64,000 nucleotides of DNA from assembly GCA_037127255.1 (NCBI GenBank), contig JBANSL010000017.1, positions 72,168,857-72,232,856 on the forward strand. Direction: 5' to 3'. Every line of letters starts with the position of its first letter. Position 1 is the first letter of the stretch. Of this stretch, positions 1 to 12,196 are shown piece by piece. A program made the position numbers and the translations under genes. This DNA is from Persicaria tinctoria (lineage: Eukaryota; Streptophyta; Magnoliopsida; Caryophyllales; Polygonaceae). The notes beneath the pieces were generated by a model. That model saw only the letters and a program-made list of their open reading frames with translations. It was not told the origin of the DNA and did not search any database.

Positions 1-573
1 CAACCAACAAGTCAACATTCATGTAACCCAATATTTCAACAGGTCGGCATTCAATTACAATCGATCTCAACTGCAATTTTGAAGATATTCCACTTTGGTG
101 TAACCCAATAATTTTGAAGATATTCCAACTTTAATTAAAAAAAAAATCGAAAAAATAACTCTTATCGAAAAAACATATTCAAAGGGCGGAGAGATTCACT
201 CTTTACAATTAAGTCGAATAATGTGTTATATGAATTTTATGTTTTTAATAATGTGAATATTAGCTTGTTTGAATATGATGTAAACATGCGTATATTATGA
301 TATTATTTATACTCATATAATATATAATATTATGTAATATAAAATGAATAACATACATCATATTTGTATTCACACACAACAATATTCATATACGTAACGT
401 AATATTCATCTGATTTACCGTTGCACCGTATTTTCTGTTTCACTCGAACATCTACACACAAAACACCTATATGGTGTAATATGTGAACAATCTAAAGCGT
501 TGGATTAAAAAGATCATCGGTTGAGATTTACAAGAGATTTTGAATAAAGAATTTATTTGTATGTAACGATATG

Positions 574-616
574 ATTATTCGTACATAACCGATGCGTACA
601 AATAAGTACGAATAAT
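574..616. repeat. Short perfect inverted repeat
   Basis: Arms ATTATTCGTAC (574-584) and GTACGAATAAT (606-616) are perfect 11-bp reverse complements separated by 21 bases. Related GTAC-containing words recur nearby. No function can be assigned. Confidence 0.6.
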
Positions 617-1025
617 ACTGTTACAACATACGAATAATTTTCATATGAAAAACTATCTATATATATGAATACTTATATTACATCAAACGTACAAATAATT
701 ATGATATTAATTATAAATAATTATTTTATTCACGGTTCACACTGTCAGAGATGTTTGAAAAAAATTCATTAGGACCTATACAGAGATCCTAACAAATTTT
801 TTTATGAACACACGTTAAACAAACCAATGTGAACACACATTAAACAGATTAAAACAAGAAATATTCTCCAAAGTGTATTTTTCTATTTTTCATAAATTAG
901 CACCTAGATTGATACATTGAAACAGAATAATGTTTTTTTCTAGTGTATATTCATGAATACATATTAGAAAAATCGATTTACTAGAAATCCTGAATAATTA
1001 ATACTCTAGAAATCCTGAGTAAATA

Positions 1026-1133
1026 CTCCCTCCGTCTCAAAATACTTTGACTTCTTGGCACAAAATTTTAATATTATTTTTAAAAAATATTTTATATATT
1101 TTTAGCTCGTTAATTAATGTGTTGGTACTGATG
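1026..1133. mobile_element. Stowaway-like MITE, left-end fragment
   Basis: It begins with CTCCCTCCGTCTC preceded by TA, the usual Stowaway (Tc1/mariner) terminal motif. No matching right end is seen. A second MITE follows immediately, so this copy is probably truncated. Confidence 0.45.
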
Positions 1134-1135
1134 TA

Positions 1136-1378
1136 CTCCCTCTGTTCGGCAAAACTTGTTATTTTAGCTTATTTCACAAGTTTTAAGGCAATTAATAAAT
1201 GTACTAATTTACCCTCAATTATTACCCTCATTTTTTACTTTATCGAAAACTACAACTAACAAATCATCAATCACATCAAGGGCGTTTTTGTAAAGTGAAG
1301 GACAAAATACCTAAAATGACAAGTTTTTTTTAACAAAACTAACACCCTAAAATGACAAGTTTTGCCGAACGGATGGAG
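1136..1378. mobile_element. Stowaway-type MITE with TA target duplication
   Basis: The left end CTCCCTCTGTTCGGCAAAAC and the right end (reverse complement CTCCATCCGTTCGGCAAAAC) form terminal inverted repeats of more than 25 bp. TA dinucleotides flank both sides (1134-1135 and 1379-1380). Length is 243 bp and there is no coding capacity, as expected for a non-autonomous Tc1/mariner MITE. Confidence 0.8.
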
Positions 1379-2499
1379 TAGTATTTTGTGTAATTTAAAA
1401 AAAAAACAAGGAAAAGGAGTAATTGAAGTGATAGTTAGATTGTGGCAATTGATGGGTACTGATTTGTCATATAGTTGTAGAGAGTGACAAGATCGACCAC
1501 GGGTCTTATGGGGGATTAGTCTTAATGCAAATCATACCCAACAATGATTAACTCGAAATCGACTGTTTATACTCCGGCCATTGTGGATAAGCTTAATTGC
1601 ATCATTCTATCACCACCCGCCATCCCACATTCCCACCAACCTACTTCACATTCTCACATTTGAGTTATTAATCTTTGCTCGTTCATCGTTCGATAGTGCC
1701 AGTGTTTGCCTTTGTTACATTTTTGTTTATCGGTTTTGCAGGATTGCTTTACTTTATCTGTATTTGTTTGTATGACGAGTTTTCGTCGCCGTTACTACCG
1801 CCTCTCGACCCACCGGACCTGTCCGGTGTGTCGAATTTTTTACTCAATAAAATAAAATAAAAATTGAGTTAGTAATCTACTTTATTTACCATATATATAC
1901 ATTATACCTAATACCTTGTTTATTTTGAATTATAGATGTATGATGTATGATTAAAGAGACGCGTGATATTTTACGTATAACGATATTGCTAATCTATACC
2001 ACGAGGGTATAGAATGAGAACCAATTTAGGAAAGATGTCCTACTAAAAACAAGTGAACCTAAGAATATAATTTAAAATTGGGAGAAAATAGCTATTTTTT
2101 TTCTTTCTAAAACCATACATATAAATATCTTACATTATGTCTCTTGATTCACGTATGGATGACTCAAGAGTTCTGTCATGTCACACCCACATCTCACAAA
2201 TGTGCCATCTCTCTAATAATTTCAAAAACCATTTATTTACTTCTTGCTAGCGTGAAAATACGTACATAGAAAAAAGGTAGATCTCTCCCATGGATTCGAC
2301 ATCGACCTTACCAACCTTCTTTATTTTACACTTTATCCCACTATAACGCGGGCCAACTCGCTTATGACGCGGTGATTGTACTAGTTTATTTAGTATTAAT
2401 AAAGTACTAATAGATGTAAGTATAAATTATATAATCAATTTCAATATATCTATTATTTGACTACAATTTCATATAAATAATATATACTCCGTATATATA

Positions 2500-2670
2500 T
2501 AGGTCCGACCTGCTTGGGCTTGATCCTTAGCTTAAGCCAAATCCTTTGGGCCGACCAGGCCGGATCTATCAGCCCGCTTAGGCCAATTACCTTACTCAAA
2601 CCCGCATATTTAGTCAGACAGACCGGCCGGATTTACCCATGTTTGCTCAGGTCTATACCTATGACTGGCC
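2500..2670. repeat. GGCC/GGTC-rich patch, possible MITE
   Basis: A GC-rich island in AT-rich DNA. It starts near GGTCCGACC and ends near GGTCTATACC, with internal GGCCGG and GGGCCGACC words arranged in partly inverted fashion. The composition recalls small hAT-type foldback repeats, but clean termini were not identified. Confidence 0.25.
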
Positions 2671-2799
2671 ATAGGTAAAACTACGTGCATATATATTGAT
2701 AACGGTACTAATATGCGGGTGGTTTTCTATAGTTTGTTTATATCCGGATAGTTTCGGGAAATTTCACCTAAATTGCGGGTAGTTTCTGCAATTTAGCCG

Positions 2800-4032
2800 C
2801 ACTAGATGAAGAAAAAGGAAAGCATTCGCCGCCATCATCACTCTGCTTGAGCTTGGCAAGACAATCGGTGTAAGGTTTCGCACCTCTCTCCCTCTCTTTC
2901 GCAAACCCTAATTTCCTTTTCAGGCGTTTAGGATCCTCAATTTTACTTGAATTTATTTCAGAAACCGAAATTGCTTATGGATTTTGAATCATGTATCTCT
3001 GGTTCGTCCTTTTGATAATTGGGGGTTTCCAGTGGTTTTGTGAAGTAGCGGCGTAAGGACTCGGAAAGATGGTGTCTTGATTCCGTACCTTTCACACTAG
3101 TGTCTGAATTCATGTGTATAGAGAATCGGAAAATTTCAATCTTTTCACACTAGTGTCTGAATTTATTTCAGAAACGGATATTGCTCATCTTTCCAGTAGT
3201 TTTGCTAGGTGAGATTCTTGTCATGGACGCCGATCGTTGCATTGATTGCTGATATGTTTTCATTCTGGCAATACGATAAAATGATTGGTGCTATGAAAAT
3301 AATGCGAAACTGCAATTTCTTGCTACGGCAATACGATCAATTGATTTCCATATAGCTAAGATAGGTAGATGGGCTATTTCGCTGTTTATACTGATTTCAG
3401 TTGCATAGGGGAGGAGGTTATCAATTCCCTTTCCTCACAACCCTAACCCTGAGGCTTCCAGGTTGCTTTGGATTCTTGTAGAGCAATTCAATCTTCTGCA
3501 TAACATTGTCTATGGCTTAACTCTTATATTATGTCAGTTGGCTTACTGAAGTCATCTTTCAGTTATTAAATTTGTTGGTTCTCCTTGATCTGGATTATAG
3601 ATTACATAATTAAAACATAGTTTTTGATCAAGATGTGAATGCATTTAGATTATTGAGTTTGGAAAAAGGTTATATATATATTAGGGTTAGTCACTTCTGA
3701 GATCACCTGGGGCGAGGGATTGATGGATGGATGAAATGTGGGTGAAGGGTATGCTGGGTGTCAAATGGATGGTTTGGGACCTATGTTCGTCGAGTGGTGG
3801 TGTGGATCCACCCATCCATCATTCTACCCAGTGAACTCTCTATTTCTGATCTGTGCATGTTTGATTTTTTTTAATGTGTGTTGGCGTTGACCCGTTTAAT
3901 TTTATAAGCCTATTGTTTGTTTGCCCCTGAAACAAATTATGGAACTTTTTTAGTTGTGATGCAAGTTCTCCTTCGCAGGGGAGAATCCTACCTGTGAAAT
4001 TATAAACTGACGCGTTATTATGCTTTTGTTAC
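2800..4032 (+). promoter_or_regulatory. 5' leader and probable leader intron of the GTE gene
   Basis: Upstream of the first coding ATG there is a CT-rich leader (CTCTCTCCCTCTC near 2885) followed by an intron-like T-rich stretch. The last plausible acceptor before the ATG is CTTCGCAG ending at 3978, which would give a second leader exon from 3979 to the ATG at 4033. The transcription start is not resolved. The donor may lie near 2870. Confidence 0.45.
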
Positions 4033-7000
4033 ATGGAATCCAAAAGCTTGACAATGCTTAATGTATCCGGGAGTGAAATGGAGGTTTTTAAGAGTCGCAT
4101 AGACGAAGTATTATTACAAGTCAACCAGGTAACTTTATTTCCAAATTGAACGCTGTAATGTTTGTTTCAGTTATAATCTTGTTTTAAGCTTAACACCTGC
4201 TTTTATATTGCTATATGAAGAAGGCTCTTGCAAACAAATTTCCTATGAATACCTTCCCAGTTTCAGGATTCCTTCCATTTGCAACATGCATGAATTCAAT
4301 TCACCATCTCTCTCCTTTCTTTTCAATTTTTATTATAATTTTGGCTGAAATCACTCAGATTGTGAATTATTTTGGAGACTTAACCTCGTTGAGTTTATTT
4401 CGAGCCATAGAGATGGTTCGCGAAAAACTTCCATCACATAATGGATGAAAGTCGTTTGAACGACAATGAGGGTCATACAGAAGCTCCTTGGACTTCCAAC
4501 CCTTATGGAATTCTGTTTGACTTTCTTATGATCATTATGGAAGTGAATGCAGCTTCTTTTGGGATAGTCCAATGACGAACAATTACGAATCACTTCATTT
4601 TGTCCATATAGAAGTCACAATTGTCGCATAGTCTAATGAATTAGGGTGGCATACATTTCTTAGAGAAGAACTTTCTCATAGTTCTTGTGTAATGTGTAGA
4701 AGATGTAAAAGCGCTCTGTATAGAATGGAACGTTACAGTTCAAAGCCATTGGTCCATCCCTAGTTTCTATATTTGATGCATGCCTTTCTGTTCATTTTCG
4801 ATTGAAATCGTAGAGTTTGATCTGGAAATTAATTTTCTGAAACCTTGATTTAGGCAAAGTTATCTAGTAAATGTACAGTAAAGAAAAGATTAGTTTCTAA
4901 ATTCTGGATTGCTAATTGTTTATCCCAGTGTAGGGTGCGTCTCTTCCATGTTCTGAAATAATGAATCTGACCTCTTCATCTGAAAGTACATTTCATTATT
5001 TTTATTTTTTGCAGCTGGAAAAAAGAGTAGACGAGCTTGAACAATTTTACTCAGAGAACAACAAAAAGAGACTGAATAGTTCTAAAGCTTCCTCGAATTC
5101 GAAGGACAAAGACAAGGGAAGGCACATTAGTAGCATCAAAATGCAGCAAGTAGATGCAAAAAATACGGAAGCTGATGTTTCAAAGAGAATGCAAGCGCTT
5201 CTTCGACAATTTGGTACAATACTGCGTCAGGTAGTTTTGCTGTTTAACACATCTCCATAGTTTGGATACTTATGAGTTACACATCCTTTGCTTTTCAATA
5301 GTGCAAAAATCATTAATTCCATTTCTTCTATTCCTTTTCCAATTCGCTTATCTAATGATCCATCTTCAAAGCTGTTAAATCTATGAGCTATTGTCTTAGC
5401 AATGCCTGTGAGCTGTCTTTATGTGGGATTAATTTGTCAATCATTCAAATAATGATATTTTTGCTTCATTGAAAAACACTTTTGGACTTGGCATGAAAAA
5501 GTGATATGCACAAGCGACGAGATAAGAAGTGCACGGCTCACAAACACAAGGCGCATGTTTTTTAAAATTAAAAAACTATATTTTAGATTTGTATATCATG
5601 CAAATTAAGCAATCAGAAGAAACTAAAGCCATTTGAAGGTTTCGAAAAATAATCAGAGTGCTTATTAGTTTTTATCTCGCAGTATATCTGTACAATATAA
5701 CTATTATTTTTGTGAAAAAAATTATCCATCTTGTTGTTTCATGTCGATGAAGTGCACACCCTGAAAGCGGTCCTGTCGCTCTCATTTCAAATACAAAGCT
5801 ACATGCCCAGCTGTTTTTTTTTATTCACTCCTTGTCCTTTGCCAGATCACTCAGCACAAGTTGGCAGATCCTTTCATGGAGCCTGTTAATATCGAAGATC
5901 TTGGCTGTGTAGACTACTATGAGGTAATTTGTTATTTTCTTCTTCTTCTTTTTTTTTTTTTAATTTTCTGTTGTATGGAGTCAAGGTGATGAGCATAATA
6001 GGTATGTGAAAAAATACCGCCTGCTTTCATCCCGATGTATATCTATATGCACTGAAAAATGGCTAATGCTATGCCCCAAAGTCATTTTTCTAGCGTTGTC
6101 TCATTTTTGATACGATTTTCAGATATTTAATATAGAAAATGCTATATACTTCACTTTTATAATGCTTTGCTCTTATAAAATTCATTCTGCCATCAATCAT
6201 CTTTCTGTTTGGTTCTTCCAGGTAATTGAGAAGCCAATGGACTTAGGTACCATCAAGAAGCAGTTGGAAGCTAAGGATGGCTGTGGCTATAAGCATGTAC
6301 GAGAAGCCTGTGCTGATGTCAGATTGGTTTTTAAGAACGCCATGAAATATAATGAAGAAAAGCATCCTTACCATACCATGGCAAAATCATTGCTGGCAAA
6401 GTTCGAAGAAAAGTGGCTGCAGCTTCTGCCTAAGGTAATTGATGAGGTAAGCTTCTTCACCATGTGCTGAATGGGTAGTTTAGTGGTTATTCATTTTGTC
6501 AAGTTTCGGAGCAATGTTGTCTGCAGGAGAAGAGACTGGCCGAGGAGAAAACTGAGGCCCAGAGGAGTGTGCAGCTTGCTCAGGAGTGTGCTTATGCCAA
6601 GATGGCAAAGAACACAAGTGATGAGGTACAAGGTTATCCAGTGTATTTTGGAACACTGTTGAATCTGAAATCCTATCATACTAATAAGAACGAATAGAAA
6701 AAATTAAAATGCAAAACTTCCTTCCATGTAATAAGATTCATTTTACAATTCTTCTACATATTGATACAAAACTTCATTTCATAGGACATTTACACCATTG
6801 TAAAGCACTAAAGTCCACGTTTAGGCAATTAAGCATAAAAATAACAAAAGCATCCCTAAAATGTAATTTTTAGGAAGTAAGGAACCACTCCTTAACTCCA
6901 TATTTTTGCAAAACTCACCCGATAAATATTAAGGGATAGTTTTGTGAAAACTCATGTATCAAAGGGTAATTTCCTATAAATAACCATAAAGTATGAGACC

Positions 7001-8036
7001 GCGTTACAAAATTAGGCCCTGATCAATCCCACTGTTTGCTCATGGTAATGGGCCAGGGCTGATGATGTATGCCATTCGTGATTCCTGTTGATTGTAGTTT
7101 TTTCTTCAACCATAAATGTTGGAGATCAAATGCTTGAACACGAGCAGAGTTTTATGAGTTTCAGTTGAATTCTTATCCGAGGATGTCATTTTTTATTACC
7201 TGTGACTCTGTGAGAATGTCACTTATTCCTTCTCACGGTCTTACAGATTATAGATGTGGACATGCAACTGGAAGAACTTAGAGAACGGGTGGTTCAGAAT
7301 TGCAGGTGCCTTATTCACATCCTCCTACTTATTAGTTTGCTAATCAGATCAGTATGGTAGTTTTGTTTCAGTTCTCGGCTGACGTTTGTTTATTTGATCA
7401 AAAAGTTAAGTCCACATGGTAGCTCTGTCTTGATGCTATAATTTTATATTTTTATTATAACCATAAGGGCTGGCGTTTTGGTGTTTCATAATGGAAGAAT
7501 TTATAGCATCCTGGAAATGCAATGACAGAAACCATTTTGAAATGTTTGCTGAGAAATTTTCTCATAATGTCATATTTCTTCCTGCCTTCCTCTGCTGCTA
7601 AACCAGCCACTAATCTGTTTCTTCAGAAAGTTTTCGACTGAGGAGAAAAGGAAGCTAGGCACTGCCCTAACCCGGCTGTCCCCAGAAGATCTAAGCAAGG
7701 CGCTAGAGATTGTTGCTCAGGCCAATCCTTCCTTCCAAGCAACAGCCGAAGAAGTAGACCTTGATATCGACGCACAGGTATCCAAACCTTCTCCATTATG
7801 AACTGTGCTCTTTCAACATTCCAGTATTTAACCCTCATGTTCGGTGACAGAGCGAAAGCACATTGTGGCGGCTAAAGTTCTTTGTCAAGGGCGCGCTGCA
7901 AGCTCAGGCCAAGCCTTCTCCAAGCACGGGGGACAACAACGACGAGAACAAAAACAACAACAAACGCAAACGGGAGATCTCTGTCGCCCTTGCGAGGAAT
8001 GCCAAGAGGAGGAGCAAGAAAGCTGGTGCTTCATGA
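4033..8036 (+). CDS. GTE1/GTE6: Bromodomain-NET transcription factor, GTE1/GTE6 type
   Basis: Plant BET-like nuclear protein that binds acetylated histones and influences transcription; Arabidopsis relatives act in seed germination (GTE1/IMB1) and leaf development (GTE6). Coding exons read by eye: 4033-4128, 5015-5230, 5846-5923, 6222-6446, 6527-6625, 7247-7305, 7627-7777 and 7851-8036. All have GT-AG borders and the frame stays open, giving 369 aa, close to the family's length. Residues about 33-60 are a charged helical segment. The bromodomain spans about 97-202 and contains PMDLGTI and the acetyl-lysine-binding Asn at about 174 in NAMKYN. The NET (extra-terminal) domain is about 259-321 (STEEKRKL, LSPEDLSKALEI). 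The C-terminal tail is Asn/Lys-rich with a basic, nuclear-localisation-like end. The start is the first ATG after the likely leader exon. Assignment to GTE6 rather than GTE1 is not settled. Confidence 0.93.
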
Positions 8037-8689
8037 TCTTGTCAACTAGTTGCAATAAAAATCTCCAAAAAATGGCCAGTGCTTTAGGGCTGTATACTTT
8101 TAGATTTAGACTTGTAGGGAATTTACCCATTTGAAAAATTATAAGCTTATTTAGAAAAAACCTTCTCTTTTGATTGATGTGTTAATTGTTAAGCTTGTAA
8201 GCTACATGGATGAGAGAACCCTTTAAAAACAAGTTACTCTGTAAATGTGCTTATGCCAAAGAGGCCTTTAAGAAAGTGTTAAGACCTGGCCCTCCTAGGT
8301 CAAAATAAAAGATAAATGAAGATGGAATGAACCTTATCAACAACTAGCCTCGGTTTTTAATTGGAGATGAGATCTTTTCCTATGCATTTCATTCTTATAC
8401 GTGATTTGCAGTTAGAATATCTCTCTATCATCTCTTCCTCAGATGTTTATTTAAACATTTATATTCAGTTTTATACTTGAGAGTTGAATAAAGTTAAAAA
8501 TGACTTTGAATATAATATAATATATTAATAAAAAAGGAAGGGAATTAAGAAGGAAGGTCATTCATTAACTATTAATAATACTCATTACATACGAACTACA
8601 ATTACTAAGCAGCACCAACAATAATCAGTACATACTAACTGCAATTACTACGCAGCACCTGGCTAATAGAGTAATAGGGAATAGGTGCA
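8037..8689. other. GTE 3' UTR and intergenic spacer
   Basis: AATAAA at 8054-8059 is a plausible polyadenylation signal for the GTE gene. The rest is AT-rich spacer between the GTE gene and the minus-strand gene ending at 8790. It includes a partial direct repeat of CAATTACTA-GCAGCACC words near 8606 and 8642. No gene is seen. Confidence 0.55.
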
Positions 8690-8808
8690 ATTACAATAAA
8701 GACTCAGACTTAAATTAAAAAGCCACACTAACTAACTCATTAGTGGTAATTACAATAAAGACTTAGACTTAAATTAAAAGCCACACTAACTAATTAGTGG
8801 TAATCCTC
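8690..8808. repeat. 59-bp tandem duplication over a gene's stop codon
   Basis: TACAATAAAGACT plus the following 45 or so bases, including TTAAATTAAAA and CCACACTAACTAA, occur twice with a 59-base period (from 8692 and from 8751). The downstream copy covers the last codons and stop of the minus-strand membrane-protein gene. The upstream copy duplicates this tail into the 3' UTR. Confidence 0.75.
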
Positions 8809-9545
8809 TGCTCAACCTCCCTGGCTCTGCGAACTCGCCGCCGTCTTCCGTCATTTTCTTGAGGCAGAACAAGCTCATCATCGGGAAACTTCCCAGTGAC
8901 ATATGCCATGAGGATGGCAATGCCCCACACAGACAGGAACCACCACCCACCCAATTTGCCATTTACATACGAGGAGACAGCCATGGCCATGGTAATGGAC
9001 ATCATGGTGCTGCTCGGATTGAGAGAATACGCCCTATTCAACCTATACTCTAAGTTGAGAAGGGCAAGGGAAAGACAGACTCCAAAAGGAATACAGAGGA
9101 CTGAATTCACCCCTAGAAAGGTGAACAAGTTTGATCCTAGGAGAAAAGAGGCTTGGATCAGTGCCTTAATTAAAGATCCAAACGGACCTAAGACTCTGAA
9201 AACGTATCGGATGGTGTCGAGAGTCTCCTGGTTCAGAGAATGTAGGGATAGTATTGCAAGGGAGGTTCCCGCCAGAATTTTGGGAACCACGTTGCAAGCC
9301 TTCGATTTCCCTACCTCACAATATGATGAAGATGTAGCCTGCAGATACAAGAGGATCATCGCCATCACACATGCCCCGGCGGAGAAGAAACGGCTAATGT
9401 ATTTGAGCCACCACCAATTCAACCGTTCGTTTTGGTTCCTGCAGAAATTTTCACTCATCAGCCACCGATTAATTGTTCCATGTGTTAAGAGAAAGAATAA
9501 TAAACAAGATTGAAAAAGAGCTTACTGGTGATTCTGGGGATCCAT
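8790..9545 (-). CDS. Multi-pass membrane protein of unknown family (copy 1)
   Basis: Not recognised as a named family. Two coding exons fit best: 9545-9526 (20 nt, ATG at 9545) and 9438-8790, joined by a phase-2 GT-AG intron, giving 222 aa. An internal ATG at 9458 would read through the intron end and is less likely. The protein has an Asn/Gln-rich N terminus, Trp-Trp-Trp at 15-17, hydrophobic segments at about 21-40, 58-73, 88-117, 119-137, 150-165 and 171-188, and a strongly basic C-terminal tail (about 205-218, RRRR then RRARE). No signal peptide or catalytic motif is obvious. Residues 109-165 match the product of the gene at 28896-29566: SN[LI]FTFL, LEY, AY.LN, ST..SI.MAMAVS.YV. The other gene has the same phase-2 intron after a short first exon, so the two are homologous. 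Probably a membrane component; function unknown. Confidence 0.8.
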
Positions 9546-9700
9546 TGCTGACCGATACTCCAATTTGCAATCTTTAAACCTGCTCCTGAAAATCAAAGTT
9601 AAAGTTAGTATGAATCGTATGATGACCAAAAAAAAAAAAACAGAGGAAAGAGGAATTAAACAGAGCACAGCGCAATTACCCGTTTACCGGCTCGAATTTG
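9546..9700 (-). promoter_or_regulatory. 5' UTR with a leader intron (copy 1 gene)
   Basis: On the minus strand a donor GT at 9679-9678 and an acceptor AG at 9587-9586 after a T-rich tract would remove a leader intron of about 94 bases upstream of the ATG at 9545. This is inferred from splice signals only. Confidence 0.45.
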
Positions 9701-9725
9701 AATACCAACTTACAATTGTAATGTC

Positions 9726-9735
9726 CTATTTATAG
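9726..9735 (-). promoter_or_regulatory. TATA box (copy 1 gene)
   Basis: The minus strand reads CTATAAATAG in a suitable place upstream of the predicted leader. The gene at 28896 has a comparable TATAAATA. Confidence 0.6.
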
Positions 9736-9749
9736 TGCTCAAGCTCAAC

Positions 9750-10860
9750 TGAGTACTGAGTACTGACTACTGACGTCGCTCGGAGGAAGACGAAGCGCGT
9801 GGGCGCGTGGCATCTTCTAGCAACAACCAACGGTGGAGATTTTTTTATTTTTTTTGGTGACCTTGGACCAACGGTGGAGATTAATTCTAAGGCTTGTAAT
9901 ATGAAACTTGAGTTGAAAGTGAAACAGATGGGTAAAAAGGGGTAAATGATGCCTTCTGAATCTAACCACTCATCCCCAGAGAGTTATTAATGAGATTGTT
10001 TTAATATTAAAATACATTTGACATTGTATGAGAAAAACTTGTAATTTAAAATTAAATTCTAAGCATCACCAGGCACCACTAAATCCATTTCTATCTATCT
10101 ATTATTATTGTTATACTATATGTATATAATAAACAAGATTGTATAATTGAATATACCATATGAATTTCTATCAGTACAAGGATTTCTAGGTTCAGATGGA
10201 AAAGCCTTGTGAATTTTTTTAAAAATAAATCTATTTAAGTAAAATAAGGAAAATCTTAATCTTTTTTTTTAATAAGAAAATCTGCATATGCTAGAAAACC
10301 CAAATTTATTTGTGTTACAATGGTACATCTAAACTTATTTTATAAAAATAGTACAATGCATGGATAGTGAACTAGAGTGAGTGTGTGTGAGATAAAATTA
10401 AATACAGCATAAACCCTTATTATAAAAAAATGAAAATTTATAATTATAGAGAAAACTTAATAATCTTTATGTCGATGAGTCTAAGAGCTAGGGACCTAAT
10501 TATAAGAGATTTACCATAATATGGTTTAACTATTTTTATAATGGTTTAACTGTTCTCGGTCTTTTTAAGCTTCTCGATCTACTGGGCCTTTTCAATGCAT
10601 CGAATTCCTTAATGTTTCAGGAAAAAAGGAAGTTCGGGTTTTGGTGGTTGGTCGGGCTATTTTTTTTAGTTTTGGGTTCGAGATACTTGGATTATATTTA
10701 AGGGTTCATTGTAACGTTTTTTAATATATCGCCAAGTTAAGGGTTATTTGTTAAAAATATGTTTATCATGTTTTAAACAAAATTAAATAAACATATCTTA
10801 TACGGAGTGCAATTTACAAGTTCACTACGTACTTTGAATGCAATTCGTACTTAACCTAGA
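9750..10860. repeat. Q and R blocks of the duplicated array, unit 1
   Basis: AT-rich DNA without a gene. The part from about 10320 to 10620 (block Q: TAATAATCTTTATG, GAGTCTAAG, ATAATATGGTTTAACT, TGTTCTCG) recurs at 22900-23140 and 24640-24850. The part at about 10830-10860 (block R: GCAATT-CGTACTTAACC-GATGATC) recurs at 23355, 25010, 25975 and 26935. Block R is cut here by the 3' end of LINE A. Confidence 0.7.
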
Positions 10861-10910
10861 TGATCTTTTTTTTAACTGGAAAACAAATTGACTAAGAAGG
10901 ACAAGCCAAA

Positions 10911-12139
10911 TTAGCCAAGAGCATCCTTGCGGATGAGGGAGGTAAGATCGGAATCGTTAAGCACAGAATGGTCAGCGAAGGCAAGATTAAGATGTGAAAG
11001 ATGGTCAGCAACTTGGTTAGCTTCTTTATAGACATAACGAATTTGATAAAAGTCGTAGAAATACAAGGATAGGATTGAGTCAGAAATAATCATTTCAACC
11101 TCCCCCGGGATGGACCAACGTCCATTAAGATAGTTAACAACTCTTAGGTTATCACCTTCTATGTAGAGGTTTTTGAGTTGTAGTTTTGAGGCGGCAAGAA
11201 CGCCTCTCCAGAGGGCATAGCCTTCAGTGCAAATAAACGAATTGAAAGGAGAAGGGCCAACCTCGGAGGCAACAGTGCAACCCGAAAGAACTCAAATAAT
11301 ATAACCAATTCTACGATTGGTTACAAATGTGTGAGTCGTCCAACTCTTTTGCCATGTTCCATTTGCAGATCAGATCTTGTGCAAAGCCCACTATAGCTCT
11401 CGGGTCAGGTTTCATATTGCATGACAAATAAAGCCTTGTTTCGAAAAAACCAGGAACTCCATCATATGGTTGTTAGTCTAATGAAATTTAGCTTCCCTAT
11501 ATCTTCCTTTACCATATTAAGGGTTGTTGTGATGTTGATGTTATGCAAGAGATATGGTTATAGAAGCACGAGAAATGGGGGACTACAGAAGCAAATGATG
11601 CGTGTCTTCATAGTTTGATTGGCAAAGTGGACAGGAGGTCGGCACACCCACCCCCTATTGGCTAGCTTAACTGATGTAGGTAGTCCATTTTTTTAAATGC
11701 GCCAGAGAAAATCTTTTATTTTAGGATGAGTGTCTAATTGCCAAATCCAGTGAAAGACCAATTTGGTGTGCTGTTTAACCTTGTGAACCATATCAATGAC
11801 TGATTTAGTAGAGAACCAATCATTCTTGCTCCATTTCTAGTAGAGTTTGTCCTGGTTGACATTATTCGGGATTGGCGTTTGTAATATTGAGTTAAGCATG
11901 TCTTCGTCGATTATATCCTGTACAAGGGCATGCAGTTTTTTAGAGTTCTAGGTTTTGTCGTCGTTAATAAAATCTTTTACTTTTAGAGAAGAGTCGATTG
12001 TAGATCTGTTTTCAACAGAATGGATTAGCGGGGAATTTCCACACCAGAGATCCTTCCAAAAGCTAATAGCATCCCCATTGTCAATAGACCAACAAATGCC
12101 TTGCTTGAAAATGAGAAGAAGGCTAGTCCGCTTAGCCAT
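10911..12139 (-). pseudogene. LINE A linker and RNase H remnant
   Basis: The piece 12139-11948 shows the plant LINE linker (SIDNGDAISFWKDLWCG). The piece 11093-10911 is the C-terminal end of the RVT_3-type RNase H (YKEANQVADHLSHL). In between, 11850-11100 is broken by stops. No functional product. Confidence 0.7.
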
Positions 12140-12196
12140 TGCCAGGATGTATATCCTTTACGCTTAGTATGTTTTGGTTTATGAGGTATTTTTGGG

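Larger units (their letters stand above)
1..2799. other. AT-rich intergenic DNA with MITE pieces
   Basis: No supportable gene is seen here. The short ORFs near 1047 and 1581 have AT-driven composition, no recognisable motif and no splice context. The stretch contains a small hairpin (574-616), Stowaway-like MITE sequence (1026-1378) and a GGCC-rich patch (about 2500-2670). Confidence 0.7.

Noticed and set aside
1047..1860. Short ORFs of 60-70 residues in the first 2 kb
   Set aside because: They overlap MITE sequence or AT-rich DNA, and show no motif, promoter or splice context.
3440..3460. Telomere-like CCCTAACCCT
   Set aside because: Only about one and a half repeat units, inside the GTE leader intron, and close to common leader wording AAACCCTAA.
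8896..9513. 205-residue ORF on the plus strand opposite the copy 1 gene
   Set aside because: It runs antisense to a spliced gene that has TATA, leader intron and a homologue. Its translation shows no motif and changes with the opposite reading.
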